Shown here: in pieces, positions 51,552 to 59,697 of the stretch | Layout of the letters: every line of letters begins with the position of its first letter | Numbering within the stretch: position 1 is the stretch's first letter | The notes under the pieces: model-generated | What the model was told of the DNA's origin: nothing | The model's database searches: none | The model's input: the letters and a program-made list of their open reading frames with translations, nothing else | Program-made: the position numbers and the translations under genes | Assembly: GCF_011927665.1 (NCBI RefSeq) | Contig: NZ_JAATJA010000001.1 | Span: 477,019 to 541,018 of the forward strand | DNA: 64,000 nucleotides | Origin: Desulfobaculum xiamenense | Lineage (GTDB): Bacteria > Desulfobacterota > Desulfovibrionia > Desulfovibrionales > Desulfovibrionaceae | Direction of reading: 5' to 3'

Positions 51552-52289
51552 ATGTATCTCAACATCAGGGGTCCGTACGAGAGGTATTACTACTGCCACA
51601 TCCGCAAATGCGCTGGGGCAGCCATCAACCGAATTTTCCTCAACGCCATCGACAACGAAAGCGGTTTCATGTTCGGCGATGTCGGCCGGGGAAATGTTGT
51701 CTATTACAAGGGCCTCGTGTTTGCGGGAGAAACGCGGGACTTCATCGAGAACGGGCGCTTTCTCTACGCCTCGTCCCTTTCCCCATTCCATGAAATGCGC
51801 ATTCCCGATCGCACGTTCATCTTCTCGACGTTTCGCGATCCTGCCGCGCGCATACTTTCCCTGTATCGTACGCTTCTTCGTCAAAGAGACCTGCCTGAAA
51901 AGAATGACGATTCCAGTGCGGAATGCCAGTGGCTCGGTGATTCGTTCATGGACTTTCTGGATACGATCCCGCAGCGTGAACTCATGCGCCAACTGTACAT
52001 GTTCTCGCCCTCATTCGATGTCGGCGAAGCGTACAACTGCATTCGACGACTTGGCGCGTATTTCTTCGTAGAAGATATGGACTGCTCGCTTCGCATGCTG
52101 TCGTCCCTGTTCAACGTTCCCCTGTGCAATACCACCGTCAATCACGGCTGCAACACCATTGCCCTTTCGCCGCCGGAGGCCGTACGCCTGCGGACCATGC
52201 TGAAGGACGAGTATCGTCTCGTGCGCAGGCTCCGGCAGGCATATAACACGTTCGTCTTCCCGAAACCGGCCAACGTCGCCGGCGCATAA
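51552..52289 (+). CDS. Sulfotransferase-family protein
   Basis: A 245-residue protein with the two PAPS-binding signatures of sulfotransferases: a 5'-phosphosulfate loop HIRKCAGAAINRI (residues ~16-28; usual HIPKCGGT) and the 3'-phosphate block FSTFRDPAARILSLYR (~95-110). It would transfer sulfate from PAPS to a sugar or lipid-linked acceptor. The acceptor is not decidable. GGGGGATC precedes ATG 51552. It is 13 nt before the next gene, so they form a two-gene operon. The core motif is slightly degenerate (Arg for Pro), and codon use is a little AT-richer, suggesting an accessory origin. Confidence 0.75.
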   Translation: MYLNIRGPYERYYYCHIRKCAGAAINRIFLNAIDNESGFMFGDVGRGNVVYYKGLVFAGETRDFIENGRFLYASSLSPFHEMRIPDRTFIFSTFRDPAARILSLYRTLLRQRDLPEKNDDSSAECQWLGDSFMDFLDTIPQRELMRQLYMFSPSFDVGEAYNCIRRLGAYFFVEDMDCSLRMLSSLFNVPLCNTTVNHGCNTIALSPPEAVRLRTMLKDEYRLVRRLRQAYNTFVFPKPANVAGA

Positions 52290-52302
52290 ACGGGAGGTGC
52301 CC

Positions 52303-53253
52303 ATGGGCAACGCATTCGCGAACGATGGAGTCATGGAGTTCAACGTGCGATGCGGAATGCGCATCCTCGAAAACTCCATGCTCACGGACGAACTGACCGA
52401 ACGCTTCGATGGGCACCTGCTGCGGGAACTGACGGCTTCCGCCCGATTCTACCCTTCCTCGCCGGATTCGCTGGTGCCCTACTGGGATGGGCCTGCCCTC
52501 TATACGTTCGATGTGGACGGCGTTCCCTTTGAGTTCTTTACAAACCTCAAGCGCGATGCCCACCGCGTCTATGCATTCGGCACGGCAAGCCGCGACAATC
52601 TGCGCATCCTGCCGCGTTTCGACCGCTGGCGCTGGGCCTTTGCCATGCGCGATTCAGTCATCGTCTACAATGACCCGACGCGCTATCTTGGCGGACTGCG
52701 TTGCGGCTGGTGCCTCGGCACGGCGCAGAATCCGTATCTCCCCTGCATTGCGGCCATCCTGCGGGGTTTTGTCCAGGCGCTGGGGCGTCGGTTCGAGGAG
52801 TTGGTGCTTTTCGGCTCCAGCGCGGGCGGATTCACGTCGCTCATGCTTGGGGCGATGCTGCGCGGCGCGTCGGTCGTCGTCAACAATGCGCATACGGACG
52901 TCCTGCTTGCCGACGAGGCCGCCGTGAGCAGACTGCTTCGCGTCTGCTTTGGGGGAATCTCGGCGCGCACGGCGCGCGAGCGCTATCCCACCCGGCTGCG
53001 CGTCATGGATTTTTATCATCACCAGCGATACATGCCGCGCATCTTCTTCGCGCAGAACGCGCGTGACAGCTTCCATATGCAGCGGCATTTCCTGCCCTTC
53101 GCGCGGGAGGCACAGACCCTGCGCGAAAGCGGGCACGACTGGGGAAGGCAGCTTTTCGTGGAGGTCTACTCGTGCCGTTCCGGGCACGCGCCCCTGCCCT
53201 ACGAGCGGATGATGGCGCGCTTTGCGCTGGCGGAACGCCTGTTCGACGGCTGA
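52303..53253 (+). CDS. Alpha/beta-hydrolase-like protein of unknown substrate
   Basis: A 316-residue protein with a serine-hydrolase nucleophile elbow LVLFGSSAGGFTSLM (near residue 172) and an N-terminal beta-rich part (LYTFDVDGVPFEFFTNLKRD). Candidate catalytic Asp and His lie in the C-terminal third (FAQNARDSFHMQRHF, CRSGHAPLPYERM). I recognise no closer family. It directly follows a sulfotransferase gene, hinting at modification of a surface glycan, which is inference. ATG 52303 has GGGAGG 5 nt upstream, better than GTG 52297. Confidence 0.65.
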   Translation: MGNAFANDGVMEFNVRCGMRILENSMLTDELTERFDGHLLRELTASARFYPSSPDSLVPYWDGPALYTFDVDGVPFEFFTNLKRDAHRVYAFGTASRDNLRILPRFDRWRWAFAMRDSVIVYNDPTRYLGGLRCGWCLGTAQNPYLPCIAAILRGFVQALGRRFEELVLFGSSAGGFTSLMLGAMLRGASVVVNNAHTDVLLADEAAVSRLLRVCFGGISARTARERYPTRLRVMDFYHHQRYMPRIFFAQNARDSFHMQRHFLPFAREAQTLRESGHDWGRQLFVEVYSCRSGHAPLPYERMMARFALAERLFDG

Positions 53254-53365
53254 CGCCTTTGCGGCAATGGGGGCGTGCGGCGTAGGATGCATCGCAATCC
53301 TGTGCGAAATGTCGGGGGCTTGGCACGGCGGCGTGGGAAAAATGGGGCATCGCGGGCTTTGCCCC

Positions 53366-53393
53366 TTGCCAAACGCGGGAAAGTGCCTATATT
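53366..53393 (+). promoter_or_regulatory. Predicted ssrA promoter
   Basis: TTGCCA at 53366-53371 and TATATT at 53388-53393 with a 16-nt spacer, about 18 nt upstream of the mature tmRNA 5' end. The 5' leader would be removed by RNase P. Confidence 0.55.
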
Positions 53394-53411
53394 CACCTTG
53401 GTTCTTTGAAT

Positions 53412-53767
53412 GGGGGCGACCTGGTTTCGACGGGGATGGTTGAAGCCGGGGTTGCAGGCCGAGGCGCCGCTGGCCTCGTAAAAAGCGGCAAGGCTTAAAT
53501 GCCAACAATAATGAATACGCTCTGGCTGCTTAATTAAGCCAGCGCCTAACCGGTGGACGTCTGATAAGCCGGGGACGGTGTCAAACCCCCATCAGGCTGG
53601 CTACCGATTCGCGTTCGCCGGAATCGGGGCGAGAACCTAGGTGAACTGGCCGTAAGCACGCCTGTCCATCGGCAGGCAAGCGGCGAGAACAAATCGATGG
53701 ACTAAGCCTGTAGATGCCTCGAGTGGAGCATTCTCGGACGGGGGTTCGATTCCCCCCGCCTCCACCA
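53412..53767 (+). ncRNA. ssrA: Transfer-messenger RNA (tmRNA)
   Basis: A 356-nt tmRNA that rescues stalled ribosomes by tagging the nascent chain for proteolysis. The 5' end GGGGGCGACCTGGTTTCGAC and the 3' GTTCGATTC T-arm with CCACCA form the tRNA-like domain. The resume codon begins at 53501 (GCC), and the tag reads ANNNEYALAA before TAA at 53531-53533. The acceptor stem GGGGGCG/CGCCTCC is intact at the host end of the island. Its 3' end is the integration site of the following island. Confidence 0.95.
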
Positions 53768-53829
53768 AAACCCCCATTTCATAAACGAAAAAGCCCTCGG
53801 ATTTCCGAGGGCTTTTTCGTTTTCTGGCG
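53752..53829 (+). repeat. attL: tmRNA 3' end plus terminator (left direct repeat)
   Basis: A 78-nt stretch spanning the ssrA 3' end and its terminator, repeated at 56550-56627 with a single mismatch (perfect over the first 57 nt). The tmRNA CCA and the hairpin GAAAAAGCCCTCGGATTTCC are included. It marks the left end of an integrated island. Confidence 0.85.
53783..53822 (+). terminator. ssrA terminator
   Basis: An 18-bp perfect stem (53783-53800 with 53805-53822) around ATTT, ending in T-rich sequence. It is duplicated, with one mismatch, at the right end of the island. Confidence 0.9.
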
Positions 53830-53892
53830 GTCAGGATTCGAGGCTCTGGGCCGGGGGGGCACGTCGCGGGTACAAACCGGAGCTGAGAAGCC

Positions 53893-54081
53893 ATGATCCC
53901 GAAGGCCGCCTCCCACCTCGTGAATCGTCGAGGCGTCTACCACTTCCGAATCGTCGTCCCCATCGACCTCCGCCCCGTGCTGGGCAGGAATGAAGTCCGC
54001 CGTTCCCTGCGCACAGCCTTCCTGCAAGAGGCACGTCCTCGGGCTTTACGCCTCACCGCCGTCGCCGACAGGCTTCGCTGA
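53893..54081 (+). pseudogene. Integrase N-terminal remnant
   Basis: Sixty-two codons encode the N-terminal DNA-binding segment of a phage-type tyrosine integrase: HLVNRRGVYHFRIVVPIDLR and VLGRNEVRRSLRT, resembling the arm-binding domain of island integrases. The frame then stops (TGA at 54079-54081), and no catalytic domain follows; a different frame continues for about 55 codons without recognisable motifs. It is adjacent to attL in the normal position of an ssrA-type integrase. The catalytic part has been lost or frameshifted. Confidence 0.7.
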
Positions 54082-54148
54082 CGCTTCCCTAGCTCTCGGC
54101 AAACTCAAGCGCTCTCATACGCTGGCGGGCTGCTTCAGACTTTTTAGA

Positions 54149-56347
54149 TTACAGTTCATCTTTTGCCATCTCGACATGCTTAGCTTCAGGAACGGAACAA
54201 GACCGCCTCCGCCTCTCACTATCACATGCATCTCTCACCTTACGTTTTAAGACTCTATCCGGCAGGTCTTTATTCTCTTCCCGAACTTTATTCGCCATAC
54301 CAACAATATCATGACGTGATTCTACACCATCCATTTCAAATGAATAAACCAAATGAACATTATTGTGGCCTTCCTTGGATAGCATCTCTCTACTTGGTCC
54401 AATGGACAAATTCCGCGAGAGGAAGTCTAACGACATCAGAGGAGACGGTGGCGTCTGCTTGAACTCTTTACACAGTGCATCCCGAATTTGCCAAGCATTG
54501 CTATCAAAAGTTAAAAGCCAATGCTTATAGCCGAACTCAGATACTTTTTCATTCTTCCTGAGGGCTATTACGCCAAGGTAGTTCTCAATATCGTGGTTTA
54601 TAAGCTGTTGTGTAACGGCCTCATCGACTTCATGCCCAGCTCTTGCGCGTCGGGCCTTATGTTTTTCTTCCCAGAGCCTACTCGTAGCAAAGCGTAAATC
54701 TTTGTCTATCTCTTCAAGCTTATTCGCTAAATCGCAGCGCTCTACAGAGAGCTCTTCGTGTAAATATTCTAGTAAATCATCTAGGGGTCTTTCTTTTCCT
54801 TTGAATCCTGAAATCCAACCAGCAAAGTCACTAGGCGTTCTCCCTGAACATGTATATCTATAGTAGAGGAATGGAATATTGCCAACCCATTCCATATGAT
54901 TATAAGATGCGCATAAAGTAGACCTATTCATATGGCTATCAATTTCCTCAAGAACACCTGTTGTCACCATGAATTTTATACCTGCATCATGTGCGGTTTT
55001 CAAAAGCTTGGTAATGTTGCCTTTATTCGTATCATCAAGAAGCGTCTCAGCTATGTATGGGAGTAAAACAGTTGTATCTAGCCAAATTGTTCCGTGTGAA
55101 AAGATACGCTGTGTTACTCTTTTAATATCTGGTGTTTCTTTCATAAATGAAAAAAGTGTGTAAGAGTCAGACAGTGTTCTGAGATATTGCTTAATCTCAT
55201 GTGTCCCAGAGTTTAGTATCTCCTTAATGATGAAGGTAATCACATTAGGATAATGCTCTACATTTGCATCTTGATTTTTATGTCTGTGTCCATTGATGTC
55301 ATTAATAATTATGTCACTTAGCATCGTTGTCTCAATGCGATTCACCCTTGATTGTGCGACAGAAGAAGCGAAGTCTTCACCTAATCTCATCAAAAAACAT
55401 TCGAGTATTCTTCTAGCCATAACAATCAGTACAGAAATTTCCTCTTCACCAAATGCTATGCCCAAGTCATCACCAGATAATAAATGACCAATGAATTCAT
55501 CAATTTTGCCTTCAGTTAGTTGAATCTCAGCCAAACCAGTGAGCGTGCGGCTATATTCTTCATGAGACAAACAAAACTCATCTTTCTTAACCCAATGCCG
55601 AATCTTATCTTTTGTTAATTGTCGTAAGGCCTTATCTGTGAATCTCTCTATCTCGGGGCGAGTTGTTTTAGGCAATACCCCTGAAACTGCATCGTAAATC
55701 TGTGCTCTCGACATCCTATTTTCAGAATTTGTGCGCCGAAGCACAGACCGAACTATTGCTTCGAATGATGACTTCGTCAGACTTTTTTGATTAATGTCAT
55801 CATATAGTTGAAGATTTAGAAATAACAAGGCCGTCTTAGCTTCGCTAGAAGACAATTGAGATGGATTGTTCTCAATTAGACCTTCTCCGGCAAGGATTGG
55901 GCGTCCAACTGTATCTATAAATGCTTCTGCCGCTGACTCGCGTGTATTAGATGTATTCAATCTCTCAATAAACCAATTTCTATCTCTTATATCAAGAGAA
56001 ATGCCTTTATCAAGAGTCTCTGACTTGAGCAAATCTCCATTTGCTCCAATCACCTGAGATGTCATGTAAATGAGAATGCGTACACTATCAATCCCTTCTT
56101 CAAGACGCTGAATAGTCTGATTTATTTTAGTGTTCCAGCCCTTTGCAACAGAGTACTGCGCTGCTACGACGGGCTTACTTATCACACAAAACAGTTCTGA
56201 GTCTCTTCCACCATCACCAGATGGTGCTGCCATAGTTCTAAGTGAACCAAACTCATCGACAAGAAAAGAAGAGGATAACTTCTCGAAATCATCCCAATCC
56301 GAAGGCTTGGCATTGACCAAAGAGAACTCGAATAGTTTTGGATTCAT
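54149..56347 (-). CDS. Predicted nuclease: restriction-endonuclease-like N-terminus with PIN-like C-terminal region
   Basis: A 732-residue AT-rich gene and the only cargo of the island. Residues ~15-75 look like a Mrr/PD-(D/E)XK-type nuclease start: WDDFEKLSSSF (Glu22), then PSGDGGRDSE (Asp49), then AAQYSVAKGW (Gln64), with the usual Lys replaced by Ser66. The middle (~180-400) is alpha-helical and unassigned. Residues ~420 onward contain WLDTTVLLPYIAETLLDD and TTGVLEEIDSH (~466), resembling PIN-domain Asp/Glu motifs, and a later LLTFDSNAWQIRD (~615). I infer an antiphage or toxin-like role from the mobile context. ATG 56347 has a G-rich upstream AAGGGGGGGG; an upstream ATG (56383) would read through a C8/T6 tract. 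Confidence 0.7.
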   Translation of the reverse strand: MNPKLFEFSLVNAKPSDWDDFEKLSSSFLVDEFGSLRTMAAPSGDGGRDSELFCVISKPVVAAQYSVAKGWNTKINQTIQRLEEGIDSVRILIYMTSQVIGANGDLLKSETLDKGISLDIRDRNWFIERLNTSNTRESAAEAFIDTVGRPILAGEGLIENNPSQLSSSEAKTALLFLNLQLYDDINQKSLTKSSFEAIVRSVLRRTNSENRMSRAQIYDAVSGVLPKTTRPEIERFTDKALRQLTKDKIRHWVKKDEFCLSHEEYSRTLTGLAEIQLTEGKIDEFIGHLLSGDDLGIAFGEEEISVLIVMARRILECFLMRLGEDFASSVAQSRVNRIETTMLSDIIINDINGHRHKNQDANVEHYPNVITFIIKEILNSGTHEIKQYLRTLSDSYTLFSFMKETPDIKRVTQRIFSHGTIWLDTTVLLPYIAETLLDDTNKGNITKLLKTAHDAGIKFMVTTGVLEEIDSHMNRSTLCASYNHMEWVGNIPFLYYRYTCSGRTPSDFAGWISGFKGKERPLDDLLEYLHEELSVERCDLANKLEEIDKDLRFATSRLWEEKHKARRARAGHEVDEAVTQQLINHDIENYLGVIALRKNEKVSEFGYKHWLLTFDSNAWQIRDALCKEFKQTPPSPLMSLDFLSRNLSIGPSREMLSKEGHNNVHLVYSFEMDGVESRHDIVGMANKVREENKDLPDRVLKRKVRDACDSERRRRSCSVPEAKHVEMAKDEL

Positions 56348-56549
56348 ATGCGCCCCCCCCTTTTTTAAGCTTTTTGTCGACATATACTTTGTTTTTCAAA
56401 AATCCAGGACCTGCGTGACATAGTGAGATTTGCCCATTTACTGGACTAATCAGGAATGGGAGGATTGCTTTCACTCCCATAAACGGTTAGCAAGTTAGAT
56501 ATTCAGTTAACTATTGGCCAAAAAAGTCAAGACATTAAAAAGGTGGAGG

Positions 56550-56627
56550 CCCCCCGCCTCCACCAAAACCCCCATTTCATAAACGAAAAAGCCCTCGGAT
56601 TTCCGAAGGCTTTTTCGTTTTCTGGCG
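56550..56627 (+). repeat. attR: right direct repeat of the tmRNA 3' end
   Basis: The second copy of the 78-nt ssrA 3' end/terminator sequence with one mismatch (A for G at 56607). It is preceded by GGTGGAGGC, which is complementary to the tmRNA end GCCTCCACC, giving a 9-bp inverted repeat with a 5-nt loop. It marks the right end of the island. Confidence 0.85.
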
Positions 56628-56687
56628 TGCCGGGATTCGAGTTTCAGGCTGGGGCTACACGTTGGCTCTACAACTCTGCAGCAGGAA

Positions 56688-57125
56688 TTACCGGCATCGT
56701 TCCATATGGAGTATGGGATACGGTTTGCCCATGCCATCTGTGGGCGAGCGTCTTGTAACCTTGAATCCTTGGGCAAGATAAAATTTGTGTGCCTCTGGAT
56801 TCTGTTCATTCACATCAACCTTGGTTACGCCACACGTATCGACAGCGTAGGTCGTTAAGGCTTTGCCAAGTCCTTTGCGGAAGTGTTCTGGAGCGATAAA
56901 CAGCATTTCCAACATTTCACCAGAAATGCCCATGAATCCCATGATATTGTCTGCTTGATCTTTAATCAGATAGACATCGACCGCAGGCAGAGCAGAATTC
57001 AATATCAGCGCCCTCAGCTCCTGAATATATTCTTCTGGCACAAAAGCGTGAGTTGCTCTTACAGAAGCTTCCCAGACCTTTATGATTTCTTCGTAATCAT
57101 GTTGTGTTCCATGCTCAATATTCAT
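56688..57125 (-). CDS. GNAT family acetyltransferase
   Basis: A 145-residue N-acetyltransferase with the acetyl-CoA loop FIAPEHFRKGLGKAL (near residue 85), then DVNEQNPEAHKFYLAQGFKV, similar to YjaB-type proteins. The substrate is unknown. It is AT-rich, like the island, but lies outside attR, so it may be older imported DNA or a second insertion. The gap to metE (57126-57282) shows nothing recognisable. Confidence 0.8.
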   Translation of the reverse strand: MNIEHGTQHDYEEIIKVWEASVRATHAFVPEEYIQELRALILNSALPAVDVYLIKDQADNIMGFMGISGEMLEMLFIAPEHFRKGLGKALTTYAVDTCGVTKVDVNEQNPEAHKFYLAQGFKVTRRSPTDGMGKPYPILHMERCR

Positions 57126-57282
57126 TTTTCCGCCTTGATATCAGGTTGCGGTAAGCACTCTTAACGCCAAACACCGCACATCTATCACGCGGATTATTCA
57201 CTCGCAATGGCAATATAAAGCGGATGCGCCACGATAGGTAGCTCAAGCGGCTGCGACATCTCATGCGCCGCAGCCGCATCGT

Positions 57283-59577
57283 TTAAGCCTTTGTGGCGCG
57301 CAGTCGTGCCGCGGCGGCGACCATGTTGGTCAGGGCCGGGATCACTTCGTTCCACTGGCGAGTCTTCAGGCCGCAGTCCGGGTTGATCCATAGGCGTTCG
57401 ACCGGAATGCGCTCGGCGGCCTTGCGCATCAGTTGCACGATGTGCTCCTCCGTCGGGATATTGGGCGAATGGATGTCGTACACGCCCGGTCCGATCTCGT
57501 TGGGATACCTGAACGTGTCGAAGACATCGAGCAACTCCATGTCTGACCGCGAGGTCTCGATGGTGATGACGTCGGCGTCCATGGCTGCAATGGAGTCGAT
57601 AATGTCATTGAATTCGGAATAGCACATGTGGGTATGGATCTGCGTTTCGTCCGACACGCCATTGGCGGTGATGTGGAAGGCGCTGACCGCCCAGTCGAGG
57701 TATTCCTTCCACTGCGCCCTGCGCAACGGCAGCCCTTCGCGAAGCGCGGCTTCGTCAATCTGGATTATGCGCACACCCGCCCTTTCGAGATCGAGCACTT
57801 CCTCGCGAATGGCCAGCGCGAGTTGGGCGCAGGATGCCGAGCGCGGCTGGTCGTCGCGCACGAAGGACCAGTTGAGAATGGTTACCGGCCCTGTCAGCAT
57901 GCCTTTCATCGGCTTGTCGGTCAGCGATTGGGCGTAGGTGATCCAGTCCACCGTCATGGCCTGCGGGCGGCTGATGTCGCCAAACAGGATGGGCGGCTTC
58001 ACGCAGCGCGAACCGTAGGACTGGACCCATCCGAACTGGCTGAATGCGTAGCCTTCGAGACGTTCGCCGAAGTATTCCACCATATCGTTGCGCTCGGCCT
58101 CGCCATGCACGAACACATCAAGCCCCAATCCTTCCTGTTCTCGCACGCACCGCGCGATCTCGGCCCGGATGATCTCACGATAGGCCGTCTCGTCGATGTC
58201 CCCAGCACGGAAGCGGCTGCGCGTCTGGCGGATTTCCGCCGTCTGCGGGAAGGAGCCGATGGTCGTGGTCGGGAACGGCGGCAGCTTCAGCAGCGCGGCC
58301 TGCCTCTGGGCTCGGTGAGCGTAGGGACTGTTGCGGTGGTGCCGCAGTTCGCCAATTTTCGCGACGCGGGCTTGGACTGCGGGGTTGTGCACCCGGGGGG
58401 ACTGTCGGCGTGCGTCCATGGCGGAGCGGTTGGTCTCCAGCGCTGCCTTCACGCTTGCCCGGCCATGATTGAGTGCGTTCGCGAGTACGCGTAGCTCGTC
58501 CAGCTTCTGCCGGGCGAAGGCCAGCCACGATTTCAATTCCGCGTCGAGCTTCTCTTCGCTTTCCAGATCCACGGGCACGTGCAGCAGCGAGCAGGACGGT
58601 GCGAGCCACAGCCGATCGCCCCGCGTCCGGGCCACGGGTTCCAGCCAGTCCAGCGTGGCGTTCAGGTCCGTCTTCCAGATGTTGCGGCCGTTGACGACGC
58701 CTAGCGAGAGCACGCTTTCCGCCGGAAGCTGCGCGTTCAGGGCTTCGACCTCATCTCGTGCGTTCACGGCATCCAGATGCACACCCTGCACCGGCAGCGC
58801 GGCGACCAGCGGCAGGTTCTCGCGCAGTTGACCGAAATACGTTGTCAGCAGCAGCTTGACACTTCCGGTGTTCAGGGTCCGATAGGCTGTGGAGAAGGCC
58901 TGCGTCCACTCTTCGTCGAGTTCCGTGACGAGGATTGGTTCGTCAATCTGTACCCATGTTGCGCCATGCGTGGCCAATGCGTTCAGGAGTTCCACATACG
59001 CTGGCAGCAGGCGCGGCAGCAGTGCAAGCCGATCCGAGTCGTCCCGGGCCTTGCCGATGGCGAGATAGGTGACGGGACCGATGATCACCGGCTTGGCCGC
59101 AACGCCCTGCGCCCGCGCTTCGTCCAACTGTTCCAGCAGTCGCGAGGAGTTCACGGCGAAGGTCGTGTCGGCGGTGAATTCCGGGACGATGTAGTGATAG
59201 TTGGTGTCGAACCACTTGGTCATCTCGCCAGCAGTCACGCCGTTCGGGCACTGCGCCTTCTGGTCCGCCGCAGGGGCCGAGCGTCCGCGCGCAATGCGGA
59301 AAGAGCTATCCAGCGCGTCACCCTCGTGGTGACGCACCCGTTCGGGGAGGTTGCCCAGTGTGAAGCTCATGTCCAGCACGTGGTCGTAGAAGGCGAAGTC
59401 GCCAACCGGAACGAAATCCAGAGCCGATTGATCACGCCAGTGGCGTTGACGCAGTTGCGCGCCCTTGGCCTTGAGTTCGTCGCGGGATATCTGTCCCTTC
59501 CAGTAGGATTCGAGTGCGAATTTCAATTCGCGCCGAGCCCCGATGCGGGGAAATCCGAGATTGTGGGTGTAAGCCAT
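57283..59577 (-). CDS. metE: Cobalamin-independent methionine synthase MetE
   Basis: A 764-residue enzyme that transfers a methyl group from 5-methyl-tetrahydrofolate triglutamate to homocysteine. Zinc ligands are in the C-terminal half: HMCYSEF near residue 650 and NPDCGLKTR near residue 737. The N-terminal [16 protein letters not shown] and the [12 protein letters not shown] hinge are typical. ATG at 59577 has GAAAGGAAAG upstream; an upstream extension to 59667 has no family similarity. It is divergent from metR, which activates it with homocysteine as coactivator. Confidence 0.95.
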   Translation of the reverse strand: MAYTHNLGFPRIGARRELKFALESYWKGQISRDELKAKGAQLRQRHWRDQSALDFVPVGDFAFYDHVLDMSFTLGNLPERVRHHEGDALDSSFRIARGRSAPAADQKAQCPNGVTAGEMTKWFDTNYHYIVPEFTADTTFAVNSSRLLEQLDEARAQGVAAKPVIIGPVTYLAIGKARDDSDRLALLPRLLPAYVELLNALATHGATWVQIDEPILVTELDEEWTQAFSTAYRTLNTGSVKLLLTTYFGQLRENLPLVAALPVQGVHLDAVNARDEVEALNAQLPAESVLSLGVVNGRNIWKTDLNATLDWLEPVARTRGDRLWLAPSCSLLHVPVDLESEEKLDAELKSWLAFARQKLDELRVLANALNHGRASVKAALETNRSAMDARRQSPRVHNPAVQARVAKIGELRHHRNSPYAHRAQRQAALLKLPPFPTTTIGSFPQTAEIRQTRSRFRAGDIDETAYREIIRAEIARCVREQEGLGLDVFVHGEAERNDMVEYFGERLEGYAFSQFGWVQSYGSRCVKPPILFGDISRPQAMTVDWITYAQSLTDKPMKGMLTGPVTILNWSFVRDDQPRSASCAQLALAIREEVLDLERAGVRIIQIDEAALREGLPLRRAQWKEYLDWAVSAFHITANGVSDETQIHTHMCYSEFNDIIDSIAAMDADVITIETSRSDMELLDVFDTFRYPNEIGPGVYDIHSPNIPTEEHIVQLMRKAAERIPVERLWINPDCGLKTRQWNEVIPALTNMVAAAARLRATKA

Positions 59578-59667
59578 GAATCTTTCCTTTCTTGTGGTTC
59601 GGGGAAGCCATGACCAGAGATAGCGCTTTGAATCCATGAATGAAAATGGTAAGTTTTCACACTTCAA

Positions 59668-59680
59668 TGAATTCTGTTCA
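59668..59680. promoter_or_regulatory. MetR binding site
   Basis: TGAATTCTGTTCA is a perfect match to the MetR consensus TGAANNNNNTTCA. It lies in the metE-metR divergent gap, 18 nt before the metR start. Confidence 0.75.
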
Positions 59681-59697
59681 TATAAGGAAAGCGCTCA

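Larger units (their letters stand above)
53752..56627. mobile_element. ssrA-integrated island with nuclease cargo
   Basis: A 2.8-kb segment between direct repeats of the tmRNA 3' end (53752-53829 and 56550-56627). It is AT-richer than the chromosome around it and holds an integrase remnant at the ssrA-proximal end and one large leftward gene. Integration into ssrA regenerates the tmRNA 3' end, as in many phage and island insertions. The element has no intact integrase, so it is probably immobile by itself. Confidence 0.82.

Noticed and set aside
53637-53894. A short leftward open frame over the tmRNA 3' end
   Set aside because: It is the antisense of tmRNA and its terminator, and a similar spurious frame occurs at the duplicated end near 56507-56809.
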